Origin: Croceitalea sp947503285
GTDB lineage: Bacteria > Bacteroidota > Bacteroidia > Flavobacteriales > Flavobacteriaceae
Direction of reading: 5' to 3'
Assembly: GCF_036985505.1 (NCBI RefSeq)
Contig: NZ_BTGQ01000001.1
Span: 620,001-684,000 of the forward strand
DNA: 64,000 nt
Below are positions 55,811-62,965 of this stretch, in pieces. Every line of letters starts with the position of its first letter. The stretch's first letter is position 1. Both the position numbers and the translations under genes were made by a program. The notes below the pieces were generated by a model. The model was not told the origin of the DNA. It saw only the letters and a program-made list of their open reading frames with translations, and searched no databases.

Positions 55811-57193
55811 ATGAAAACTTCAAAATTACTCATTGTACTTATTATGATATTCGTACTAGGAAAGATAATGCAAGCCCAGTCGCCAAAATTCGACTCACGG
55901 ACACTTGAAACCTACCTTAAGGTAATCCATCATAATAAGGGTTTTAACGGAGAGATACTGATTTCGAATGGACACGACATCATATTTCAAAAATCCATAG
56001 GGATGGCATCGTTTGAAAATGATATCCAATTGGAAAATGGAGCCAAATATCGAATAGCTTCAATAACTAAAACATTCACAGGTACTCTTATCGCTATCGC
56101 CCAGGAAGAACAAAAGCTAAATGTACATGATAGGGTAAACGACTATCTAATAGCATTGTCACCAAAGTTCAAAGACATTACCATTCTACAACTACTAAAA
56201 CACAGTTCAGGATTACCACATAACGAGGGAATTAAAGACTACTGGCAGATAAAGTCAAAACTACAAATGACACCTGAACAAGTCATAAAAGAGATTAATG
56301 GCCTCGACCTTTTGTTTGAACCAGGTTCAAAAATGAAATATTCGAGTTTAGGCTACTATCTATTGGTATCAATTCTCGAAAACGTTTACAAAAGCAATTT
56401 TGAAGTTATTTTACAGGATAAAATCCTAAGCAAACTACAAATGAAGGAAACCAATGTTGCTGACAACTTAAAAATACTTCCTAAAATGACTTCGGGTTAT
56501 CATTTAATTAAGGATGATAGTTTAGTAGTTGCGCCTTACAGAAATTACTCCTTACTTAAAGGTGCGGGAGACCTATATGCTACCTCTTATGATTTATTGA
56601 AATGGAATAACAGTTTTTACTCTAATACGCTTTTAACCCAAAAAACCCAAGATATTATATTTGAAAAATCCGACCATGCGATTGCAAAAAATGGTGACCA
56701 CTATGGGTATGGTTGGTATCTGAATTCCGATACGCCTAAAAGTTACTATCACGGTGGTGGAACTTGGGGTTATTCCACTTTTACTTCTATGTATCCAGAT
56801 AGCCAAACTAGTATCATCATCTTGAGTAATATATCCGCATTACCCATAAGTAGTATTGCATTGGACGTGGAGAAAATTGTATTTGGCAAACCATTTCGGC
56901 TTCCATCCATAAAAGAAGTTTCGAAAAAACCTGAATATATGTCGATGTATAGTGGTAAGTTCATCGCAGATGGAAACCAAATGATACTTTCCATAATCAA
57001 CTTCGAAAATAGGCTCTATGCCAAACTTGGAAGAAATCCACCTTTTGAGATCTACCCAAAAACCAATCATCGGTTTTATGGTAAAAAAGTAGACGTTGAA
57101 TTCACTTTTGAAATGAACGAAACCAATTTAGTTACAGGCTTGTTAGCCAATGGAATGGGTAAGTCGTTACAATTTAAAAAAGCGGATAACTAG
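55811..57193 (+). CDS. Secreted serine beta-lactamase-family hydrolase encoded ahead of an ECF sigma gene
   Basis: Signal peptide (ends KIMQAQ). Active-site motifs: RIASITKTFTGTLIAIAQ (SxxK), MKYSSLGYYLLVSIL (YxN-like Tyr) and YYHGGGTWGYSTFTSMY (HGG). The last 120 residues form a lipocalin-like beta domain. Family members include D-aminopeptidases, esterases and peptidoglycan-modifying enzymes. Its stop abuts the sigma factor ATG, so the two share a transcript. Confidence 0.88.
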   Translation: MKTSKLLIVLIMIFVLGKIMQAQSPKFDSRTLETYLKVIHHNKGFNGEILISNGHDIIFQKSIGMASFENDIQLENGAKYRIASITKTFTGTLIAIAQEEQKLNVHDRVNDYLIALSPKFKDITILQLLKHSSGLPHNEGIKDYWQIKSKLQMTPEQVIKEINGLDLLFEPGSKMKYSSLGYYLLVSILENVYKSNFEVILQDKILSKLQMKETNVADNLKILPKMTSGYHLIKDDSLVVAPYRNYSLLKGAGDLYATSYDLLKWNNSFYSNTLLTQKTQDIIFEKSDHAIAKNGDHYGYGWYLNSDTPKSYYHGGGTWGYSTFTSMYPDSQTSIIILSNISALPISSIALDVEKIVFGKPFRLPSIKEVSKKPEYMSMYSGKFIADGNQMILSIINFENRLYAKLGRNPPFEIYPKTNHRFYGKKVDVEFTFEMNETNLVTGLLANGMGKSLQFKKADN

Positions 57194-57667
57194 ATGGAAA
57201 AGGCTTTTCTGAAAAACATAGAAGCCCATCAAGGCATCATTTACAAAGTCTGCAAGATGTACCGAGATACCAAAGAAGACCAAGAAGACCTGTTTCAAGA
57301 AATCGTGCTTCAATTATGGAGGGCATTTCCACACTTTAGGGAAGAATCGAAAATAAGCAGTTGGATGTATCGAATTGCCCTAAATACCGGGATAGCCATT
57401 TTCAGAAAGAACACGATCAACATTGAGTTCAAAAAAGATCTTCTTAATAATAATGTTCAAAACAATACACGAGAAGCCTCAGAAAACGAGGAACGCTTAT
57501 TTGAGGCAATCAGGACTTTGACAAAGGCCGATAGAGCAATAATTGCGCTGTATTTAGAGGATTATCCATACAAGGAAATCGCCGAAATGATTGGGATCAC
57601 TGAAAATTATGTAGGCGTCAAAGTCAGCAGAATCAAAGAAAAACTAAAAACAATTTTAAAAAAATAG
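57194..57667 (+). CDS. ECF-type sigma factor
   Basis: 157 residues. Region 2 reads EDQEDLFQEIVLQLWRAFPH and ISSWMYRIALNTGIAIFRK; region 4 is LTKADRAIIALYLEDYPYKE and IAEMIGITENYVGVKVSRIK. It directs RNA polymerase to a small regulon. The gene pair around it, a hydrolase and a membrane protein, suggests local control: the downstream membrane protein could be the anti-sigma partner. No classic zinc anti-sigma motif is present in it. Confidence 0.93.
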   Translation: MEKAFLKNIEAHQGIIYKVCKMYRDTKEDQEDLFQEIVLQLWRAFPHFREESKISSWMYRIALNTGIAIFRKNTINIEFKKDLLNNNVQNNTREASENEERLFEAIRTLTKADRAIIALYLEDYPYKEIAEMIGITENYVGVKVSRIKEKLKTILKK

Positions 57668-57671
57668 AAAA

Positions 57672-58226
57672 ATGGACATGGAAAATATAAAATCTACTTG
57701 GAAAAATTCCCAACAAGGTGAAAAAAGCCAAACGGAGCTGCTCATGATGACCAAAATTAATAACCATCCAAAAATTCAAAAGATTAAAATCAAATTTTTG
57801 ATTGAGGCTATTTTGCTATCCGTTTTTTTAACGGTATACTATACAGGGTTAGACGGTGCAACTAAACCGCTATGGGCGAATGCTTTTTTAATTGTTTGTA
57901 CGGTGGCGTTTATCATTGTTCGCTTTGTTGGATGGCTTGTCTTGCAAAATCCCGTAAAAGATAGCAACTTAAAAAAGTCGCTTCGACAATTTCAAACTAA
58001 TTTAAAAAAAGTGGCACTTTCAATTCTGTTTACCGCATTTTTATCTGGCTCAGCATTCATCATATTTTTCACATCATCAATTGATTTTACAAGAGAGAAA
58101 TACTTCTTATTCGCCGGCATGATTTTGGGCCTATTGTGTGCAATATATTTAGCCAACAGGAATTGGATTAGTCGAATTAAGGCAATTAAAACTACCCTTG
58201 ATGAACTAGATGATTCCAACTTTTAA
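57672..58226 (+). CDS. Four-pass membrane protein, possible anti-sigma partner
   Basis: 184 residues: a polar N-terminal 40 residues (NIKSTWKNSQQGEKSQTEL) that could bind the sigma factor, then hydrophobic spans at about 40-60, 72-95, 110-130 and 143-165, ending acidic. It begins four bases after the sigma stop. Similar sigma-membrane protein pairs are frequent in Flavobacteriaceae, and the N-terminal helix is the usual contact, so anti-sigma function is the simplest reading. Confidence 0.6.
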   Translation: MDMENIKSTWKNSQQGEKSQTELLMMTKINNHPKIQKIKIKFLIEAILLSVFLTVYYTGLDGATKPLWANAFLIVCTVAFIIVRFVGWLVLQNPVKDSNLKKSLRQFQTNLKKVALSILFTAFLSGSAFIIFFTSSIDFTREKYFLFAGMILGLLCAIYLANRNWISRIKAIKTTLDELDDSNF

Positions 58227-58367
58227 AAAAGTTCCGTAACATAAGATAAAAATAAGGGTGGTTTTTGTGTTTACCCCATTGTCTTTGTTTTTACATGCTT
58301 ACATATTGATGAAAGATAGTAGTATAGGATCCATTATTGCGCTTAGCCCAAACCATTAACAAAACTT

Positions 58368-59606
58368 CTATTTTTTTTTGTTCTTCTCCTCAATCCATTT
58401 TGCCATATACTTGGTACTTGCCATAGATTGTTGTTGAAGCAGTTGCCCTATAAAGTTTTTAGCGCGCTGTTCGACGATGTTGGTTCTTAGATTTTCCAAA
58501 ACTTTAAAAAAAGCAGGCAGAAGCTTTTCCTTGCTATAAAGTCCGTTGATAATATCAAGGCCATTTTGCTGTTTTTTATGCCATTTTTGCTCGTTTTGGT
58601 ATAAATCAATCGCCTTTTGAGCAAAATCATTAGGTTTTTCAGTTATTTCCCCCGCCCAATCCATAGCACCGTACATACCCTCAGCCCCGATTGCTGTGGT
58701 TACACTTGGGATGCCATTTTGCATGGCTCGCGTCAATTTGCCTTTGATACCTGCCCCAAAACGAAGTGGTGCTAAATTGATTCTTGTCTTTTGCAGTTCC
58801 GTATTCAGGTCCTCGACCCAACCATGAACAAAAAAACCTTTTTGTGGTCGATGTAATTCTTGTATTTGTTGTGGAAGGTATGCTCCATAGACATGGAGCT
58901 TGGCTTCAGGCAACTCTTTTCGAATCAAAGGCCAAATGGCATCGTTCAAATACTTTAGGGCATCAATATTTGGGGCATGCCTGCCATTGCCAAAACAGCT
59001 AAAATCTTTTCGTTTTTCAAAAACCGGAAATGCTTTTCGGTCTTTCTCCGTGATTGCTTCCAGTAGAAAAGGCAAATGGTATACCAGCACAGCGGGAATA
59101 TGGAGTTCTTCCTCCAATAATTTTTTCTCATAATGTGAAACCAGCAGGGTCAAATCAGAACGATAGAGACTGGCGATTTCGCGTTTGGTCATGTCGTGCT
59201 GAAGCCAATGGCTAATTGTAAACTCCTCCCCTTTTCGGTGTACTAGCTGCCTCGTTTTACGCAGGGAGTGCAAATCTTCCGTATTCAAAATACGCAGGGC
59301 CTTTGGCACAAACTCGGCCACGCGCCAGCCAAACTGTTCTTCGACCATAAAACGGTCAAAGAGCACAACATCAGGGTTCAACCCTTGAACAAAAACATCA
59401 AAACTTGAATCATTCAACGCAATGGGTTGCTCTTGAATACCCAAGTGTACCAAATCTTCTGAGTATTGCGTCTTAGAGGCCGTAGTCGCAAAAACGATAT
59501 GATAGTCATATTCAAGAAAGCCATGAAGCAGTTGCAGCATACGATTGCCCGCGGCCGTCGTCTTGGGTTCAGGCCAAACATAACCGATAACTAGGGCTTT
59601 TTTCAC
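58368..59606 (-). CDS. GT4-type glycosyltransferase
   Basis: 412 residues with a Rossmann N terminus (ALVIGYVWPEPKTTAAGNRM) and the GT-B C-terminal half: SCFGNGRHAPNIDALKYLND, LHVYGAYLP, VHGWVEDLNTELQ, INLAPLRFGAGIKGKLTRAM and NGIPSVTTAIGAEGM (donor-site Glu). It is typical of family 4 glycosyltransferases of cell-surface glycan assembly. GTG start. No glycan-synthesis neighbours are seen, so its pathway is unclear. Confidence 0.9.
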   Translation of the reverse strand: MKKALVIGYVWPEPKTTAAGNRMLQLLHGFLEYDYHIVFATTASKTQYSEDLVHLGIQEQPIALNDSSFDVFVQGLNPDVVLFDRFMVEEQFGWRVAEFVPKALRILNTEDLHSLRKTRQLVHRKGEEFTISHWLQHDMTKREIASLYRSDLTLLVSHYEKKLLEEELHIPAVLVYHLPFLLEAITEKDRKAFPVFEKRKDFSCFGNGRHAPNIDALKYLNDAIWPLIRKELPEAKLHVYGAYLPQQIQELHRPQKGFFVHGWVEDLNTELQKTRINLAPLRFGAGIKGKLTRAMQNGIPSVTTAIGAEGMYGAMDWAGEITEKPNDFAQKAIDLYQNEQKWHKKQQNGLDIINGLYSKEKLLPAFFKVLENLRTNIVEQRAKNFIGQLLQQQSMASTKYMAKWIEEKNKKK

Positions 59607-59765
59607 GTGTTAAGTTCAAGGATCAAGTTCAAACCCAAAATACAACAAACCAGTTCAATAATGATTGGTAATAGCAAGTGTAATTCATAACAATTTAAAA
59701 ATCAGCACTTCAAACGTCCATCTTTTTACTTCTGACTTCGTACTTGAAACTTTCTACTTTTACCA

Positions 59766-61277
59766 CTACATCATTTGGGCAAACTTTTTAGAGATGCTTG
59801 AGCGCAATTTACGCTCATAATCTTCTTCAAGCCATTCTTTGTAGTTCTTGGTATTGTTCATGATACAATACGAATACTGTCGCACACGGTAGGCAATTTC
59901 ATCCTTAAGTTCCTTGGCCAAAATACGGGCATCAAATACATCTTCACTGTTCTCCACGCAAATGTTGGCATGCTGTTCGATACTGCGTTCCAATACCAAT
60001 TTTGACTTACCACCCTCTGCAAAGACCTTTTTATATTCCGCTTTGATGTCGAAATGGATGTCCTTTGACTTACTGAACTTGGCTTTTAGTTCCTCGGGCA
60101 TTTCATACACAAACTCCCGCTCAATCTCTTCATCATTTTTAATATTTTCCAAATAGAAATCCGGAAAATGAAAAATCTCCTGCCAATCTATGGGTTCATC
60201 CCAAGGACCAAAACGGGCGATATTGTTGCCCAGGTCGATTACGTTGAATTCGCTTTTATCGGGTAGCACCCTAGATCCACGACCGATCATTTGAAAGTAC
60301 AGGGTCAATGAACGGGTGGCCCGATTCAGAATAATACTTTTTACTGAAGGCTCATCAAAACCTGTGGTTAAAATGCTAACGGATGAAAGAATGGCATCGG
60401 GTGTTTTTGAGAACCAATCCAAAATTTCCTTACGTTCGCTTATGGAGTTTCTATTATCAAGATGCCTTACATTGTAACCCGCCTTTTTGAAGGTCTCATA
60501 AACATAATGCGAGGTATTGATACCATTATTGAAAATCAGGGTTTTGGTACCTTTTGCCACTTCTTCATAGGCGCTCATCAACTTGCCCAACATACTTTGG
60601 TTACTGTAGAACTCGTCTGAGGACTTTACGGTATAGTCGCCATGGATACCCAATTTGAGGCTTTTAAGGCTCACATCGTAATTGTATAGGTTTGCACGGG
60701 CCAGAAAGTTTTTTTCAATAAGTGATTTGATGGACTTACCTACAATCAACTTTTTGTAGTGGTCCTTCATGGGCAATTTGATATTTGAACTCAACGGCGT
60801 GGCCGTTACCCCAAGTATCGTGGCCGCTTCAAAATACTTGAATAATTTTCTGAACGAGTTGTAATGGGCCTCATCTATAATGACCAAGCCAATATTATTG
60901 ATTTTCACCTTATCTTCTTGCAACCTATTATTCAAGGTTTCGACCATAGCGACAAAACAGGTATACTCGTCTTGATCGTCCAACTCTTTGACGTCACTAC
61001 TGATAATTTTGTTCGAGACCCCAAAACCGTTCAACATTTTAGAGGTTTGTCGACTTAACTCGATCCTATGGGTCAACACGACTACCTTTTTCTGGGTCTG
61101 CTCGATGTAACGTCTCGTAATTTCAGAGAAAACCACGGTTTTTCCGCCCCCCGTCGGTAATTGATACAGCAGGTTACTGCCCTTTGGGAGTTCATCCAAT
61201 TGTTTGAAGATCGTGGTCAGATCTTCAAGCTGGTAGTCGTAAAGGTTTTTTTTAGCAACGTCTTTCTGTATCTCCAA
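59766..61277 (-). CDS. SF2 DEAD/DEAH-box helicase
   Basis: Walker A QLPTGGGKTVVFSEI, motif II VIIDEAHYNSFRK, motif III-like GVTATPLSS, and the second RecA domain with TLIFNNGINTSHYVYE, SILTTGFDEPSV and LYFQMIGRGSRVLP (motif VI). It resembles the Rad25/RecQ-like helicases annotated as restriction- or repair-associated, about 500 residues. TTG start at 61277; no ATG is close. No restriction or methylase subunit is next to it. Confidence 0.9.
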   Translation of the reverse strand: MEIQKDVAKKNLYDYQLEDLTTIFKQLDELPKGSNLLYQLPTGGGKTVVFSEITRRYIEQTQKKVVVLTHRIELSRQTSKMLNGFGVSNKIISSDVKELDDQDEYTCFVAMVETLNNRLQEDKVKINNIGLVIIDEAHYNSFRKLFKYFEAATILGVTATPLSSNIKLPMKDHYKKLIVGKSIKSLIEKNFLARANLYNYDVSLKSLKLGIHGDYTVKSSDEFYSNQSMLGKLMSAYEEVAKGTKTLIFNNGINTSHYVYETFKKAGYNVRHLDNRNSISERKEILDWFSKTPDAILSSVSILTTGFDEPSVKSIILNRATRSLTLYFQMIGRGSRVLPDKSEFNVIDLGNNIARFGPWDEPIDWQEIFHFPDFYLENIKNDEEIEREFVYEMPEELKAKFSKSKDIHFDIKAEYKKVFAEGGKSKLVLERSIEQHANICVENSEDVFDARILAKELKDEIAYRVRQYSYCIMNNTKNYKEWLEEDYERKLRSSISKKFAQMM

Positions 61278-61521
61278 AAGGGTATCGGTAATTTGAATTC
61301 GTAATTAGCAAACCTTACAAAATTATAAGATTTTTAAGCGTAAAGTTTATTCTTAAGCAGGAAATATTTCAAATACTATCAACAATTTTTATGTGCATTG
61401 GCGATAGGCCCCATTTGTATTGTTGATGATAAAAATTTTATAATAAAACCAATACCCATTTGGATTTTCGATTCTAAAAATGTATACTGAGGTCTTATAT
61501 CCATTTAAACGAGAACAACGA

Positions 61522-62385
61522 ATGAGGCAACTAAAAATCATTAAGCAGGTTACCAACCGCGAATCCAAATCTTTAGATAAGTACTTACAAGACATTAGTA
61601 AAATTGATTTAATAACTGCCCAAGAAGAAGTTGAATTAGCCCAAAGAATCAGGGAAGGAGACCAAATAGCCTTAGAGAAGCTGACCAATGCCAACTTAAG
61701 GTTCGTGGTCTCGGTCGCAAAACAATACCAAAACCAAGGTTTAAAATTACCTGATTTGATTAATGAGGGTAATGTCGGATTAGTAAAGGCCGCCAAACGA
61801 TTTGATGAGACCCGTGGTTTCAAATTTATATCCTATGCGGTTTGGTGGATCCGCCAGTCCATACTACAAGCTTTGGCCGAGCAGTCAAGGGTCGTTCGAC
61901 TGCCGTTGAATAAAATTGGTTCCATAAACAAGATCAAAAAGACTTTTTCCTATTTGGAACAGGCCCATGAACGCCCACCTTCAGCGGAGGAAATCGCAAA
62001 GGAATTGGATATGACCGTTACTGAGGTAAAACAATCCTTGAAAAATTCAGGACGTCACGTATCTATGGATGCCCCCCTAAAAGAAGGGGAAACTTCAAAT
62101 CTTTATGATGTGATGCGGGCCGGTGAATCCCCTAAACCCGATTACGATTTGATGCACCAATCCCTGAATACCGAAATCAACCGTGCGCTTGATACGCTTT
62201 CCCCAAGGGAGGCGGATGTAGTGCGATTGTATTACGGTATTGGTGAACAACCTTCAATGACCTTGGAAGAGATAGGTTCTACATTCGATTTAACCCGAGA
62301 GCGTGTACGCCAAATTCGGGAAAAAGCGATTCGAAAGTTACGGCATAGTTCCAAAAGTAAAATATTGAAAACCTATTTAGGATAG
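61522..62385 (+). CDS. RpoD-type sigma-70 factor (287 residues)
   Basis: The start at 61522 gives the canonical Bacteroidota opening MRQLKIIKQVTNRESKSLDK. Region 2 has LRFVVSVAKQYQNQGLKLPD and GFKFISYAVWWIRQSILQAL; region 3/4 has RPPSAEEIAKELDMT, READVVRLYYGIGEQPSMTL and LTRERVRQIREKAIRKLRHS, ending KTYLG. Short RpoD lacks region 1.1 as usual in the phylum. It may be a second RpoD-like paralogue instead of the primary one; residues such as NVGLVKAAKRF and KGETSNLYDVMRAGESPKPD differ from the usual primary sequence I recall. Two long hairpins follow the stop. Confidence 0.88.
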   Translation: MRQLKIIKQVTNRESKSLDKYLQDISKIDLITAQEEVELAQRIREGDQIALEKLTNANLRFVVSVAKQYQNQGLKLPDLINEGNVGLVKAAKRFDETRGFKFISYAVWWIRQSILQALAEQSRVVRLPLNKIGSINKIKKTFSYLEQAHERPPSAEEIAKELDMTVTEVKQSLKNSGRHVSMDAPLKEGETSNLYDVMRAGESPKPDYDLMHQSLNTEINRALDTLSPREADVVRLYYGIGEQPSMTLEEIGSTFDLTRERVRQIREKAIRKLRHSSKSKILKTYLG

Positions 62386-62399
62386 TTTTTAAAACTGTG

Positions 62400-62444
62400 A
62401 ACTCATTTAGACTTTTTCAATTAGCTAAAAAGTCTAAATGAGTT
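62400..62444. repeat. Perfect 18-base inverted repeat after the sigma gene
   Basis: AACTCATTTAGACTTTTT (62400-62417) and AAAAAGTCTAAATGAGTT (62427-62444) match at all 18 positions, with a nine-base loop. It lies 15 bases after the rpoD-type stop and 5 bases before a T-rich terminator. It may be a transcription stop for the sigma transcript, an RNA-stability element or a protein-binding site. Confidence 0.75.
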
Positions 62445-62448
62445 CTAT

Positions 62449-62482
62449 AAAAAAAGGGCCTCTATTACTAGAAGCCCTTTTT
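62449..62482. terminator. Bidirectional intrinsic terminator
   Basis: AAAAAAAGGGC (62449-62459) pairs with GCCCTTTTT (62474-62482). A/T runs occur on both sides, so it can end both the sigma transcript and the minus-strand microprotein transcript. Confidence 0.85.
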
Positions 62483-62501
62483 TATTGATATACACTTAAA
62501 A

Positions 62502-62603
62502 TTAAGAACAATTCAATTGACTAATATTGTAGTTTACTAGAATCTCATTCAAATTTTGAATAAAATTTACGTAAGCACTATTTTCCTGATTTTGGTTTTT
62601 CAT
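62502..62603 (-). CDS. Microprotein, downstream member of a tandem pair (33 residues)
   Basis: ATG at 62603, TAA ending at 62502. The sequence MKNQNQENSAYVNFIQNLNE and then ILVNYNISQLNCS shares the core Y-x-x-F-(I/L)-Q-x-LNEIL with its upstream partner. Both are too short for standard gene calls. The arrangement (20-base gap, same strand, shared promoter-like boxes, terminator after) supports a real two-gene operon. A helix of this kind could bind a larger protein. Confidence 0.6.
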   Translation of the reverse strand: MKNQNQENSAYVNFIQNLNEILVNYNISQLNCS

Positions 62604-62623
62604 GGTAACTCTTTTAAGTAGGT

Positions 62624-62722
62624 TTACAGATAATCTAACTCTGCCAATTCATTTAAACTCAATATTTCATTCAATTCTTGCAAGAAGGCCAAGTATTCTT
62701 CGCCATAGGTATCATACAACAT
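62624..62722 (-). CDS. Microprotein, upstream member of a tandem pair (32 residues)
   Basis: ATG at 62722, TAA ending at 62624. MLYDTYGEEYLAFLQELNEI then LSLNELAELDYL, acidic and amphipathic. EYLAFLQELNEIL aligns with AYVNFIQNLNEIL of the downstream protein (Y, F, Q, LNEIL identical). It lies 20 bases from the next gene. No upstream in-frame ATG, GTG or TTG is available after the TAA at about 62773. Confidence 0.6.
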   Translation of the reverse strand: MLYDTYGEEYLAFLQELNEILSLNELAELDYL

Positions 62723-62762
62723 GGTTAATAAATTTAAAAATTCGGGTCTGCTATTATGAACG

Positions 62763-62794
62763 TAAACTTATCATAAACATTATCACATGCCAAT
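62763..62794 (-). promoter_or_regulatory. Promoter-like boxes for the microprotein pair
   Basis: Read on the minus strand: TTGG at 62793-62790, a 19-base spacer, TAAGTTTA at 62770-62763. This fits the Bacteroidota -33 TTTG / -7 TAnnTTTG pattern. The start site would be about 62757, leaving a 35-base leader before the ATG at 62722. Confidence 0.5.
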
Positions 62795-62965
62795 AATTTG
62801 TGGTGAACCTGCTAAAAGTTGTTGTGAAATTATTTGTAGGAATAGCCTGTCATTATTTACCCTGCAGCATTGATTATATTTCTGCAATAAGCCCTTTTCA
62901 GCAACGTTATCTAACAGTATACAAGTGTACTCTATTGTATAAATCAATGCTGTAAAACAAGAAAA

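Noticed and set aside
57672..58226. Zinc-containing anti-sigma (ZAS) motif in the membrane protein
   Set aside because: I found no HxxxCxxC pattern; its anti-sigma role is kept only as an inference from position.
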